From assembly GCA_034440635.1 (NCBI GenBank), contig JAOTON010002268.1, positions 1,302,001 to 1,366,000 of the forward strand: DNA of 64,000 nt, written 5' to 3'. Below are positions 10,869 through 23,917 of this stretch, one piece after another (positions within the stretch are counted from its first letter, which is position 1; each line of letters opens with the position of its first letter). The translations under genes were made by a program, and so were the position numbers. The notes beneath the pieces were generated by a model that saw only the letters and a list, made by a program, of their open reading frames with translations, ran no database searches and was not told the DNA's origin. This DNA is from Lepas anatifera. Its lineage: Eukaryota; Arthropoda; Thecostraca; Lepadidae.

Positions 10869-10974
10869 CTGACTCCCAGAAGGCGGGTGGTTTGCTGAGC
10901 GATGACAGACCCGACTGCAGCTCCCTCTGCGGGTCGAGCTCGTGCTCCACCTGCTGCCGCTGTGGCCTCTCCTG
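10869..10974 (-). CDS. Candidate internal exon (E3) of a predicted secreted-protein gene
   Basis: On the minus strand, acceptor GACCGACTCATCCGACAG precedes 35 codons and one base before a perfect donor CAG|GTAAGT (10868 downward). The peptide is Gln/Glu/Arg-rich and helix-prone (QERPQRQQVEHELDPQREL), then Ser-rich, ending KPPAFWES. Phase is 0 in, 1 out. It fits the phase-0 donor at 31107 and the phase-1 acceptor at 8432. Codons end mostly in C or G. The plus strand has an acceptor-like TTCTGTTCTCAG at 10837-10848 and an open Cys-rich frame, so the opposite strand is not excluded. No family recognised. Confidence 0.42.
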
Positions 10975-11482
10975 CTGTCGGATGAGTCGGTCAGATCGGC
11001 TTTTTCAGCTCAAAGCTTATTTTCTGTCATGAGAAACTACATCGGAAAACACATTTTTAATGCAAATTCGAAGTGGGTTTAAAAGTGCGCAGCAGCGTCC
11101 CTACAACTTGATTTCATGCAAGTGGAGCGCTGTTCTCTGCAATCATTTCTCCAGATCTCCTCACCTAATATATCATAGAATTAATATTGCACGCAAACCT
11201 TTTAAAATCGCTTAAATGTTTTGATCATTTCTTTACAAATACTTAAGTTATATACTGTATCATACAATAAAATCAAGACCATATCTTCCAATTATTTCGG
11301 AAAATGGAGACATTGTGGTCCATTTTACAACCTAAGCACCGTGGGGGTTAGGAAGCCAAGGACAGTGGAGGTCCAACCTCGTTGTGAACCCGCACGGGGA
11401 CCTGACGAGGGTTGGTCGCTCTCAGAGTCGACTCTCGCCGCTGCCACCTCTGTCCCCGCGGCTCACAGTTCTGTAATCCGGC

Positions 11483-12820
11483 ACACAGCGTCAGACAACC
11501 TCAACCGCGACATACAGCGTCAGACAACCTCAACCACGACATACGGCGCCAGACAACCTCAACCGCGACATACAGCGTCAGACAACCTCAACCGCGACAT
11601 ACAGCGCCAGACAACCACAACCGTGGTCGCGCCAGGCAACCACAGCCGTGAGATACAGCGCCAGACAACCGCCGTGAGATACGGTCAGATAACCACAGGC
11701 GCGAGATACAGTGCCAGACAACCACAGCCGTGAGATATAGCGTCAGATAACCACAGGCGCGAGATACGGTGTCAGACAACCTCAACCGCGACATACGGCG
11801 TCAGACAACCTCAACCGCGACATACAGCGTCAGACAACCTCAACCGCGACATACAGCGCCAGACAACCACAACCGTGAGATACAGCGCCAGGCAACCACA
11901 GCCGTGAGATACAGCGCCAGACAACCACAGCCGTGAGATACAGCGCCAGACAACCACAGCCGTGAGATACAGTGCCAGACAACCACAACCGTGGATACAG
12001 CGCCAGACAACCACAACCGTGGATACAGCGCCAGGCAACCACAGCCGTGAGATACAGCGCCAGACAACCACAGGCGCGAGATACAGCGCCAGACAACCAC
12101 AACCGTGAGATACAGCGCCAGGCAACCACAGCCGTGAGATACAGCGCCAGACAACCACAGCCGTGAGATACAGCGCCAGACAACCACAGCCGTGAGATAT
12201 TGCGTCAGATAACCACAGGCGCGAGATACAGTGCCAGACAACCACAGCCGTGAGATATAGCGTCAGATAACCACACGCGCGAGATACGGTGTCAGACAAC
12301 CTCAACCGCGATATACAGCGTCAGACAACCTCAACCGCGACATACAGCGCCAGACAACCTCAACCGCGACATACAGCGTCAGACAACCTCAACCGCGACA
12401 TACAGCGCCAGACAACCACAACCGTGAGATACAGAGCCAGGCAACCACAGCCGTGAGATATAGCGTCAGATAACCACAGGCGCGAGATACGGTGTCAGAC
12501 AACCTCAGCCGCGACATACAGCGTCAGACAACCTCAACCGCGACATACAGTGTCAGACAACCACAGCCGTGAGATATAGCGTCAGACAACCACAGCCGTG
12601 AGATATAGCGTCAGATAACCACAGCCGTGAGATATACCGTCAGACAACCATAGCAGCGATATACAGTGTCAGACAACCACAGCCGTGGCATACAGTGTCA
12701 GACAACCACAGCAGCGGTATACAGTGTCAGACAACCACTGCAGCGGCATACAGTGTCAGACAACCACAGCAGCGGCATACTATGTCGGACAACCACAGCA
12801 GCGACACACAGCGTCAGATA
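11483..12820. repeat. 29-bp minisatellite, about 46 units, with higher-order blocks
   Basis: Tandem units of 29 bp built on CAGACAACC and GAGATACAGCGC or GACATACAGCGTC. Two main variants (AACCTCAACCGCGACATAC and AACCACAGCCGTGAGATAC) alternate in blocks. A compound block (CAGATAACCACAGGCGCGAG, then GTGTCAGACAACCTCAACCG) recurs near 11740, 12260 and 12475. Since 29 is not a multiple of 3, all frames cycle through the repeat, which explains the long open frames on both strands. There are no spacers, so it is not a CRISPR array. Confidence 0.95.
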
Positions 12821-15001
12821 TCCCAGCTACTATGGTTCGACAACAATCGGGACTACCCTGCTCTCTTTTGTGACCCCAGAGAACGCATCCTCTCCCTTCA
12901 TTTAATATCGGTCGGACACTTAGCTCCCATCAACTTTTTAGTCAACGGTCGTTTTGTGCATGCCAATGTATGTAAGAACAAAGGCGGATGATTCATTTAA
13001 CGCGACAAAGTGCGCTTGTTGTGTTTGGCTGTTGTCCTCTTAACTGAAAGTTTTCGCTTTGATTCTTTGCAATTAACGTTCGTTGCCTCTTCTTTACATT
13101 TAGGCCTTCCCGGAATTGTATAAGGAAATGTATTGTTGAACCCACGGTGCTCGATGTTAGAAAAGCTTCAGAAAAGCTGACGCCATTCACAGGCTGAGAG
13201 AATGTTAGCCAAATTTTGTTTTTAGGTTTACATAGATATAAAAAAACATCATGATAACGCATGCTGTCTCTGAATCAATTTCAAAGCAGTTTTACCCCTT
13301 TCCCACTTAAAAAACTTTCAAGCTCCACGCAATCTTTTGCACATTTCTAACAGCAGATAGCTTGCATGCGGTTGCAATCATCAGCATTTGCCTATTCAAC
13401 GAGCAAACAAAAGTGGGTTCCAAAGAGAAATGTATAAGACGAGGTCGCTTCTCGATCCGGGAGGGGATCTTGGATAGACTGATACAGGGATGGAAATACA
13501 AAGTGGGCAGGGGATCAAGATTCTGGGGGGGGCAGACCATTGCAGACCATTGCCAGAATCGTATGGCGCTGTCGTATAATCGTATGACCTACTATAGAAG
13601 GTAACTGGTTGGTTGTGAGTCACACTCACCCGTTGGTCGTTCTGTCGGAGTCAGACATGAAATATACATACCAACCGTTGTCACTCACCAAAACTGAAAT
13701 ACTCCAAATACGATCTACTATCAAAAACAACCCAAATGGTGCCCACAGTGAACAATGGAAATAGTGTTGTTTACAAGGTAATTGGAAAGGGCACGGCATA
13801 GCAAGGCACAGACAAGCATATGTGCCGGCGATGCCAAGGGTGAATTTCTAGGGGCTTAAGTGGTAAGATAGGCTTACAGCGCTGAAAACTTAAACTGCTT
13901 TTTGACAATAACTCACGTTCTTCAAAACAGAAAATTCAGTGTTTTCCTATACCCCACCGGATTCTGTGTTTTTAAAGAGCTTCAACTTTATCAGAAGAAA
14001 GGTTTCCTTTTTGCGCTGTAGCCCTATCTTAGCAATAGCCCAACAAATTTATCCCTGGCATCGCTGGCAGGTTTTACCCTGACACCACTGGCACAGCAAG
14101 ACACAAGCAGCCACATGAGCCTGGATGTACCTCGTTGTGCCGTGAATTTTAAAATTACTGTGTAAACTGCACTCATGCTGCCAGGCTTTTCTTAAAGAAC
14201 TTCAACTTTATCAGACGAAAAGTTACCTTTTTGCGCTGTATCTTACCAATAGCCCAACAAAAAAGTGGGCTGAATTGAAGTGCACTATGTTCATTCAGGC
14301 AGGTCACTTAACCGACATACCTAAGTGAATCGAATTAGAGAGTGATAGTACCAATAAGAGTATGCTTCAGTCTTCTAACAGATCTGTTAAACTGCATAAA
14401 CTAGTTTCAAGTCATCAAGATTAATAAACAAAAATCGAAAGGATATTTAAGTCTATTTTTGTCATTGCAGCCGGCACCCCCTAAAAGTGATAAATCCACT
14501 CCCATGGTTGGCACAAGCCTTTCACACTGAAGTAGCAATAAGGGAAAACACCATAAAGAAGATCACTCGGAGGGAGAAGGTCTCAAATGTGAGGAAAAGA
14601 AGACGGTGATAAGTGAGCATTGAAGCATACCAACGTTAGTTTCTGTTAAAATCTGTTTTCTTTCTAAGGGAATATTTCGATGGGTTTCTATTATCTAGCA
14701 GTGCTTGGCAAGATGCACGGACAGCGAACTGGACATAACGTTCCCCCGTCAATATTTATCGTCTTAAATCTTGAACCTCATGCAATATCGTCACATGTCA
14801 GAAGCGGGATTTCACCTTACAAATCCAGAATGGTCTCGGTTTTGGGATCGCAGGAGGCTTTGGCTTTGGCTCTGAATTCTGACTTGGGTGGTTTAAGAAT
14901 ACCGATACCATTACTGTTACTGTTTTTACTCACCCAGTCAATCAATGCCAGGACTGGGGATACCCAAGCTGTCAGAAATATTGCTTTACTGAGCCTTTAG
15001 C
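12821..15001. other. No gene seen
   Basis: Mixed AT-rich sequence. A partial direct repeat (GAGCTTCAACTTTATCAGA near 13977, AACTTCAACTTTATCAGA near 14200) suggests an old local duplication. No coding exon or RNA gene recognised. Confidence 0.45.
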
Positions 15002-16176
15002 TTAACACGCGCCCCGCTGGTGGGCGAAATTCGCCCCCCTCCTGTTTTTTCCCAGATAGCTCAAAAACGAAGAGACGCAGAACAACGAAACTTACAGTGC
15101 CTTATCCCTGTTTAATTCTACACACCTGACCAATTTTTTTAGTTAAGGTCATGTCAGCTCAAGAAGCTATTCAGGGTCAAGTGACCCGACCTCAAAACCT
15201 AAAATTACGAGTTTGAAGCAGCGCCCAGGAAACATTAGCAAACCGATCAGTTTGAAACTTCCACAATATGATAAGGTCATTAGGGTCTACAAATCTGCTA
15301 TCTCGGAATTTTGATATTATTGACCTAAGGTGGGGCCAATTTTTGGTCACCCCATAAGTCTATGGTGGAAAATAGAATGGGCTCGTTTTCAAGAAATACT
15401 GGATAGATAAAGCTCAAAATCCTCAAACCGTCTGTTCTTACCATAATCTTGACCATAAAGTTAAGTTTTTAAGCATCTGACCTCTCAAAGGTCATATCAG
15501 GTCACGGGAGCAGAGAGTGATTGTTTTGCCAATAACTTCTCACTGAATTGATATAAAGCTTTAAAGGCCATACTGTGGAGTGTTGTAGATTGTGATTTCC
15601 AGAGATATTGTGGGACGCAGGGTGATGATCGTTCGAATATAAGGGGGATAAAAAGACTTTATCCTTATTCCGAACGATCATCCTACAAGCACTTCAGCAT
15701 ATTTAACTGATATAAAGCTCCCATTTTGCTTGCATTGTGCTTATATTGTCGCGGGAAGTCGATTGATATGCAACATGACCATACCAGGTCACTCTGTGAC
15801 CCTGACCTAGCTCGAGGTCAGGTCATTTTGACTATTTGACCTAGCAAGGTAATATTATATATCATTCGATTCGCCGCGATGAGAGGAATTCAATGGTGTA
15901 TAAACATTTGCTCTAGCTCCCCTGAGGGACGATCTAGAGAGGGAAACGTACACTGCTCTGTTGTAAGCTTATGGAGCCTTCTTTGACCTATGCTGACCTC
16001 AATATTAACCTGACATAAAAATTCTTCGCACCAAATCTCTTCGTCTTGTCAAAAGCTTTCGAACGCCGCCCGTAATTTTCCTTTAGCTTATGTGGGGAAT
16101 GAGATACGGAGGGGGAGCGAAAAACGCCCCCCAGCGGGGCGCGTCATGCAAGGGACCCCAGCGGGGCGCGTGTTAA
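15002..16176 (+). mobile_element. TTAA element family B, copy 1 (full length)
   Basis: Bounded by TTAA at 15002-15005 and 16173-16176. The left terminus TTAACACGCGCCCCGCTGG is the inverted complement of the right terminus CAGCGGGGCGCGTGTTAA. The right end is duplicated (second CAGCGGGGCGCG near 16131). The interior is rich in AGGTCA/TGACCT, including AGGTCA-TATC-AGGTCA near 15490. It carries no transposase frame, so it is non-autonomous. TTAA targets with termini beginning in C fit piggyBac-type elements (inference). Confidence 0.88.
15561..15707. mobile_element. 147-bp insertion in family B copy 1
   Basis: Absent from copy 2 (44349-45333). It is bracketed by the 12-bp word TGATATAAAGCT at 15549-15560 and 15708-15719. 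It contains an imperfect hairpin, TGATGATCGTTCG near 15621 against CGAACGATCATCC near 15680. Either a small insertion with a 12-bp target duplication or a duplication-based event. Confidence 0.6.
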
Positions 16177-16325
16177 GGAACTAGGGATCAATGTGGTCAC
16201 GCCGAATAGCCCTCCGAAATCACCTTTCGAATCTTACTTAGCTGAAAGGAATGCATAGCACTGGGTAAGTATATATCACAGGGTGGTTTTAATATTTGCC
16301 TAGCTAACAGAATTTGACGTATGTC

Positions 16326-17832
16326 TTAACCTTATTTCCAACAGGGCCAGATTCTGCCCACCCCCAGGTTTTTCTGTGGTATCTCCACAAAAATTCATGA
16401 TAGGCTCTTAAAATTTTGTGACTTTTCTTTAAACTAAATAGCGCGTGTTTCCTGAAAATTTTGTCAATATATATTCGTCAGAGGTGGAGCTATGGCTCGC
16501 TAATTTGGGGGTTTTATACAGAAGCCGAGCATTATCGCCGGCGTTGCGTTTTCCTATAATAAAGTGTCTGTTACGAATTGGCGACAGTTGAAATGCTTGA
16601 ATGCTATTTCTGCGATTTAGGATGACAGTTGATGTGTATTTTGATATAATTTTGGCCATAGGCGGTTCCAGGAGCTCAAATTGGGGGCTTACAATTTTAT
16701 CCATCCGAACTCTTCCAAAGTAAAAAGAGTGCGCACAGAATGTCCAGACGGGGTAAATATAACCATGCATTGATCCCATATGTGTATAATATGATGACAG
16801 GAAACCATAGGCGTGCTCAGGTACCGTAATTATGGGGGTTCACTCGCACTCAAGTTCATGTAAGTGTTGTGTGTGCATTAAATGGGACAAAGCATTGTAA
16901 CTACGCATTTAGTTCTAAGACTAAATGAGATTTGGGGTAACAGTTGATGTGTATTTCGATATATTTTTGTCCATATGTGGTTCCAGGAGCTCAAAATGGG
17001 GTCTACAATGTTATCCATTTGAACTCTTCCAAAGTGAATAAACTGCCCACAGAATGGACGGGAGAGGTAAAAATAAGGATATATTGACCCCATTCCTGTA
17101 TTGTATGATAAAAAGGATATCATAGGCGTGCTCAGGTACCGTAATTAGGGGGTTAACTAACTTTCAAACGTATTTTGGTGTTGTATCTGCATTGAATGGG
17201 GCAAACCATCGTAGATACCCATTTAGTCCGAGCACCAAATGGACAAAATTCATCCATAGGCGGATCCATGAGTGTTCTCTGGGTTGGGCAGGGGTGGATA
17301 AAGTCGGGATAATTTGAAACGTAGCCATACCTGAAAGGCGGGGTAATTTGTGTCTTACCCCACAATTTTAGCTCCCTGAATCCGCCTCTGACATATTTTT
17401 GACACATTTGAACACTTTGCTTGACATTAGAGATATCACACTATACCTGGCGTGTGCATTTCTGCAATAAAGAATACATGAAAAATTAATATAATCACCC
17501 CACAAACCCACCCCACCCTACTCCGCCCTTGAATCTTTTATTTGTACATAAGCAATTTCCTGTCACTCCATACCAGGCTCGTGAAAATCAAGTCTAAGAG
17601 GCAACAGTTACGGATAATCATAAAAAGACAGAAATTTTATATATTTTGAGCCCCCAGCCTCAATTTCAAAATTTTTGAATTTTCATTTTTTCAAAATGGA
17701 GTTCAGCGCGAGAGGAATTGATTGCAGTTTAAATTTTAAAAATCGGCCGGGTAGATTTTGGGATCTTAGAGGGCAGAATCTGGCCCCTGTTGGAAATAGG
17801 GGTAGCCGGGAGCCCGTTGGAAATTGGGTTAA
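16326..17832. mobile_element. TTAA element family F with internal 0.3-kb duplication
   Basis: Left end TTAACCTTATTTCCAACAGG (16326 on) is mirrored at the right by CCTGTTGGAAATAGG (17786-17800) and again by GTTGGAAATTGGGTTAA ending 17832. A second inverted stretch follows, GCCAGATTCTGCCC near 16349 against GGGCAGAATCTGGC near 17772. TTAA stands at both ends. Two tandem units of about 310 bp lie inside (about 16620-16925 and 16926-17240). No transposase recognised. Confidence 0.72.
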
Positions 17833-19157
17833 ACGTGAGTGCGTCCCATGATCCTGGAGGACTGGGTGTAAATTGGTTACTCACCTGACACATCTGAACA
17901 GGCGTGCAGAAGAGAAGCGGTAGTTAGCTGACGCATCCTCTAAAGCTTGGGAAAATGTTTAACATGCAGGTTTCTGTTATACACGCATCACATTTCTAGT
18001 CCTGCTTACTTTTTAGGCAGCATCTCATCAATATATATACGCATGTTACCTTTTTTATTTAGTCTGACCAGAATTGCTTTCCTTTTCTTACAATAATCAG
18101 AGGAGGAAGCATGAGGTTCGCAGCTACTCCCAGCAAAGTATTTAGAGCCGGCATGACCACAACATCTTCGGGTCAACTAAAAAAATTGTTGGTTGACTTT
18201 AATGAAGATTGAGGATGAAGAATTCAGTGTGTATGTACTTATCCGTTGTTGACAACGTTGAAAGGATGAATATATGGACTCACCACCTGGTCGATTCAAC
18301 GGTGGAGTGGCGCAGAATAAAGGAGATGCAGAACAGAACATAAGAATAGTGTTAGGAAAAGTGGTGTAGTATTTCCAACAATCAACTTAATTTCGCCCAA
18401 ACAATCACCTACCAAATATCAATCAACCAATCGATAACAAGCACAAGACAATGACCGTCAAGATTGGTATTTTACATAGTAATTGACATAGATATACACT
18501 GTTACAGCTTAAATCAACGAGGTAAAACTCGGCCAGAATTTATTAGGGCTTTTGACAATTGAGTTAAAGTCGACAGTGATATAAGGGACGGATGTGATCG
18601 TATATGGAAAATAAGACTCACCTTAATGCCCAAGTTATTATGCAAGCGCTGGAAGATAAGACAGCAGATGGCATCAGATAGCACATTCTAGAAGCTGAAG
18701 CAACATGCAACTGCATATCTCAATTCGGTGTAAAATTAGGGAACATGCAAATTGAGTATGCCCAGATATTAATGACTCTGTTTCCGGTGAAGACAAGACT
18801 ATTTTTTTCTGAGTATCTTACCGGTAGATGTTGCAATGCAATTCTGCAAATAGAATGAGAAAGAAAGAAAGGAGAATTTTCATAATCGTATAAGACAGAT
18901 TGTGGAATAGTGACAGGCTGCATTTAATTATTGTCTTTGTAACTACAGTTCAAAGTACCACCGGTGATCCTTTGTCATTGCCCATATGCACAAGAAACTT
19001 CTGACGTTAACCAATGTCTTTTATTCTGGAGATGTTTCACGGCATTACAATTACATTACAATTACAATACAATTACATTACAACTTGGTGTTAACATACG
19101 GTTAAATGCTATTATATGGTTTACTGAACTCTTGAACTTGTCGTTTGAAGCCAGGTG
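17833..19157. other. No gene seen; short ATTACA tandem
   Basis: AT-rich. The only structure is a tandem of ATTACA/ACAATT words at about 19043-19083. Confidence 0.5.
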
Positions 19158-19460
19158 TTAACACCCACCCCGGTGGGCCTGTGAGCCACCTTAGCCCTGG
19201 TAGGGGGTGTTCAAACACCCTCCTCAAACTCGGCCCCTATGCAGGATAGCGGAAAAACGCAAAGGCTGTTGGATAGCTCATACAAATTTATGAAGAAACT
19301 ACACCGATCACTTTTTGGCTCAGGTCAATATTGAGGTCATGCAGGTCAAAGAAGATGACGTTAGAATATATTTTTTGGCTCTAGCGCCTGACAGAACTGA
19401 GTTAGAATTTGTCAGGCACCATTAGCTTCCTCTTGTCACAGCGAATCAAATTATATATAA
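19158..19460 (+). mobile_element. TTAA element family D, copy 1 (left part)
   Basis: Begins TTAACACCCACCCCGGTGGG at 19158, then AACTCGGCCCCTATGCAGGA and TGGATAGCTCATACAAATT, shared in order with 60091-60240. Similarity ends near 19460 (AAATTATATATAAT). The following 19470-19720 has CACGCGCAGTG words and more AGGTCA, probably another decayed TTAA element. Confidence 0.72.
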
Positions 19461-22455
19461 TGGTGGCGAAAACCCGAGTACGTGCAAGGGTGAACACGCG
19501 CAGTGGAGAGGGGCCTGGCGTCAACGCGCAGTGAAGAGTCCTAAAGTGCTCCCCAGAGATCTCGAAAACCAAGAGAGTTAGAAAAATGTTCGTTGGAGGG
19601 GGGGTGCGTGAGGGCGATGGTGATTTACTTTATGCGTAAGATTCATTGACCTAGATTAATATCTTCAAGGTCAAACGAGGTCGTAAAGGTTAAATCTGGA
19701 TCATGCTGGATATCTATTGGGAGCCGCCGTGATTATGCGGAAAAAAGCCGGGCATGCACTAAAAGTGCAGTGATGTCATAGAGGGAAGGTCCCGTAAAAT
19801 TTTTCTTCTGAAATTTGGAGGTCAAGGCCATTCAAGGCCGATGATTTATGACGTAGTATTATGACATAATCCCAATAAGATATAATATAGCTGACACTAT
19901 AGCTGCCTCCAGGCGAGAAGTGAGGGTTTGACCTTGCTGACTTTGACCCAGACTTTGACCCAGACCTTAGACCTTGACCTTGAGTGGCCTTAACTATGAA
20001 GTCATAGCATAACATATGGCATACTGAATCATGTCATCTGACTGGAATAATCGGGTCAATGACCTTGACCGGTGACCTTCAACCTTGACCTTCATGTGGG
20101 TTGAAGTTGACATATTGTCCGCCTATATGACGTTATGACGTCACCATTTGGTCTGCAGTGCAGGCGAACTGGCAGGGTCTAAAAACTTGCCGATCTACCT
20201 ACGCCGTCGGCGACCCTATCATCTTTAGTTGGCGACCCAGCAACCGTCTCAAACTCTGATTCCATCTGTTTTCCCATGATTTTAGCTTCCACCATCCGCT
20301 CCTGCTTCTAAATATGGTTACCCTCTCCACTGTCTCCACGCGTCATCGTAATACACCCAGTGAACATAAAAATCTATTGGATGAAGTCTGCCAGTTCCTT
20401 TAGCCAAGAATGGGCAGAATCTACTTCGACAAAGAGCCAAGTTAGCCTTCGTTTCCCGGCTTGTTTGGCGTTTCTGAAAGACAGCTTGGCTACAACGGGG
20501 CATCTTTGGCCGATTACATCTGGCATCATCACCGCCCTTAGTTGCTGCTAGTCTTTGCTAGTTATGTTTCTTCTTATTACAATTTTTGGTTCCAATTTTA
20601 TGAAAGCGACTGAAATTACCTGGTACCTTAGCTGATGCCATCTCTTTATACCGTATCTATGTATTATTTTTAAGTTCAAACTAGAATGTACTAGAATCCG
20701 TCACGAGTCGGTACCAGTCGGTGATTTTCATTTTTTTCAATAGGCGACCAATGGGCGACCGAGTCGGCCGAAACCGCCGACTTGCGTGGTTGCCTGGTCG
20801 CAGGTGGTTGCCCTGGTACATTTTCGGTGTGTGCGGCCGTCAGAACGAGCGCGGCGTGGGCTGCCGCTAATATTTTTGTATTCTTGTTGGTGGGCGCCGT
20901 TTTTGACGACTGGTGTTCAATTTGTTAAATCCAAGGGGTTAAATCAAGATGTGCGTTTATCATAGACGGTCCGTGCAATCTAGGTGGGTTTTGGAGTCTA
21001 CTTGCAATGATGTTTCCTTGTTTTGCTTTACCGCGAAAAGTCTCAGAAGGAAAAACTTGAATACCAGTGGTGCATGTTTAAACTCTTTCCAACCACAATC
21101 ACACTGAAATGTCATCGTAAACATTGTTCTACAGTCACACATTCCCAAGGGCGTGGATATTCTGAACGATTTTTGTGGTGCCTAATTATGAGACTATCCA
21201 TTACAAGTATACTATTTTTGATACCACCATGTTCTTGCCTTATAGCTGGACATATAACTGGGTGACCAAGTAGGCCTGTTATTTAACGATTTTAAAGTCC
21301 CTGAAATGAGAAATAGGAAATTTTTAGGATGCTCTTAGTAGGCACAGAAATTAACATGAGCTTCCATTTGGGGTGCCACAGCAGTGACAGGTCCAAGGGA
21401 TCCCTGAACTCGAGTTCAGGACCCCGTAAGTTTGAAAGGATTCAGGCGGCCTGAAGAAAAGGGTACCCCAAAACTGATTAAACCAGATCTGCGAGGCAGA
21501 AAATACCTTGCTACTGCCCCCACCACTAGGATACAAATGATGGGGCTACAGATGGAGCTTTGAAGTTTAGAAGTTGTGTAAAATGGTATTAAAGGTGCTG
21601 AAAACAGGTTTTGTTATGCTAGGTTGGCTCGCATCTTGTTCTGTATGGCCATATGTCTTGGTCTGTATATATTATTATCTCAAGTGGCAATATAAATCAA
21701 ATATTTAAAAACTTTTTGTTGTTTTTCTAGATATCTATTAATTGATTTTGTATATGACTAGTGTTTTATTTACACAGATGCACCAAGACATGTGAATGAT
21801 CATAATAAACATGTTGAGCTTCAATATTTGAAGCAGGGTATAAAGTATGATTTCCTGTTTCTGTTTGAAAGATAAATGCCCTCTAAAATTTGAAGAACAG
21901 AAATAAGCCAGGTAGAAAGACGAAAAGTTTGTTTCATGGCCCAAAATTTTGTTCTGGAAAATGGTCTCAAGCATTCCCATAATTGGGAATGGGTGTTCCC
22001 ATCTATGGGTCAAGCATTCCCATTTATGGCATTGTTACCATTTTTAAGTCACACCAATTACAGTTTTCTCCCACTGATTGATGACGATAGCCACCCTTTT
22101 GGGTAAAGTGTGCCCTTTTGGTTGACAGGATGCAATCTCAGAGGGCTGCCCCTACTAAAATCCTAGATCCATCACTTTGCATTAGTACCCCATAAGGGGA
22201 TATAAATGTGCATTCCTGCACAGCACAAAGATGTGAAAAACCATTTCAATTTGCCAGAAGACTCCACTGCAAGGACAATGGTCCAATCCAAGTCTGCCAA
22301 ACATAGAATAAGCTGTGTCTTTTGCACAGATGGATGCACACTGGGTGATCAGGGTGTGTGTGTATGTTTTTTAACTGATTGATTATATGCATCCAAGTTT
22401 CTGATAATATCTTGTATTTTTGTCACAAGAAAGTTGACTCGTTTTGTTTTCTCTA

Positions 22456-22736
22456 GCATGGATGAACTATGGAAGCACTGCCACAGAGGTACAGTAGAAA
22501 TATCACAGATTGTGTCCACCACAAAGAACAGGTTGCTGAAATGCAAACTGTTCTTCTCAGTACCCAATCCTGGTCCAAATGGGTCATCAGCAACTATTCT
22601 GGAAACTTTTTCAGTCCTGATTATTAATGCTAAAATGCATCAATTAAGAGCTTTGGAAATAGTTATCATGGGAATGATGTCATGCAAAGAAAATAAGGTT
22701 ATTCCCAAGAGACAGCATTGCTATTGCTTTGAGTAG
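22456..22736 (+). CDS. Unrecognised open frame inside the hAT element
   Basis: A strong acceptor-like tract (CGTTTTGTTTTCTCTAG) is followed by a frame reading MDELWKHCHRGTVEISQ, then KNRLLKCKLFFSVPNPGPN, to a stop at 22734-22736. The opposite strand is open over part of it as well. It could be a remnant of the hAT element's own coding region or chance. No domain recognised. Confidence 0.2.
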
Positions 22737-23839
22737 AACCATGTTCAACAATGGAGCAAAAATTGGGCCTCATCTTAGCAATCGTTGATATTTTCCACTG
22801 TACTTCTGAGGAAATGTTGCCAATGAATAATGTTTGAATTATTTATTTGAAATGTTACAGGAATTTATCTGATTTGTGGCGCCTCAAGGTGAAGAATGAC
22901 AAGTATTTCATGACGCATGTATGTACATGAAAATGTTTTTCTCTAGTTAAATGAAACATCGGAACTGTTTCTGAGGCTCTTTTTAAGGTGCTGCAAACCC
23001 TTTTATTTGTCTCTAAGATAAGGCCTAACAATTTTTCACATGGATGGACACAAAATAAAACCATTATTGATGAGAGAACAACAATGGTGAATCAATCATG
23101 GTTGTATCTTGCTTGGTATAGAAGTAATGGGCGAAAATTTTAATGCCCAGGGGTGCTGCCACGGAATTTTTACAGGGGAACGGACCCGGGCTGGTGCTGG
23201 CCGGGGCAGGGGAATTGTGAGCATATTTGGTACCTGACAGCATTATTGACGATGAACCGAAAATTTTGGGGAGATTGGCCAACAGGGGGGATGCGTAGGT
23301 ACCCCGTCCCACAGCTTTCGGCGCCCATTTGATTGCCCTTGTGTACGGACAGCGTATCATCTTTGACCTCGATTGACCTCCAAACAGACTTAACCTAAGC
23401 TCAGTGGGCACTATCGATACGTATTCATGACTGTGTAGTGCGTATAAATGACTGATCACTATCCAACATTGGCTTTTAGGTCCGACATATCACGCTGAAA
23501 GCGAGCGTTCTTCCTATTATAACTTGAAGCTACGTGGTAACATCTCCAATATTCAGTGTCCTGTTGCGCCCTAGCCTTTGACCTGATATGAAAATGGATG
23601 TTGCCTTAGTGAAAGAGCTGGTCGGGCTCTGTCGAATAGCGTTGAGAAAGTGGTTCCGGCTATTTTGCGTACGGAGATAAGCAAGGTTTTATAGAGCACT
23701 GCATTTGATACATTTTGACGTATATGAATTTTTCCCTCTGGTGACCACAGTATTGACCTTACGCAAAATTCCAGGAGTAACGCCGATTGCATTTCCGGTG
23801 ACCTTTCGATCGCTTTTTTCGCTTCTTTCTTTGTTTCAG

Positions 23840-23917
23840 AGATCGAGGGTGTCTTTTTAACACCCTCCCACCAGGGGGGTTCTAGGTGATTCATGCTGGT
23901 CACCGGGGCTAGGGTTA
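23840..23917 (+). mobile_element. Family D-like right-end fragment
   Basis: GAGGGTGTC, a hairpin with ACACCCTC, and CACCGGGGCTAGGGTTAA resemble the right terminus at 61022-61062. TTAA occurs at 23857 and 23914. Confidence 0.4.

Noticed and set aside
11340..11480. Further exon of the minus-strand gene (GC-rich island with frame VDSESDQPSSGPRAG)
   Set aside because: Open and GC-rich, but I found no good acceptor/donor pair in a compatible phase.
11588..12305. Long minus-strand open frames (up to 164 codons) rich in W, C and L
   Set aside because: They lie wholly in the 29-bp minisatellite; the unit is not a multiple of three and every frame cycles through it, so openness has no coding meaning.
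11483..12820. Possible CRISPR array
   Set aside because: Units are contiguous with no unique spacers, and the genome is eukaryotic.
21403..21420. 18-bp palindrome CCTGAACTCGAGTTCAGG
   Set aside because: Perfect but short and isolated; no associated element boundary.
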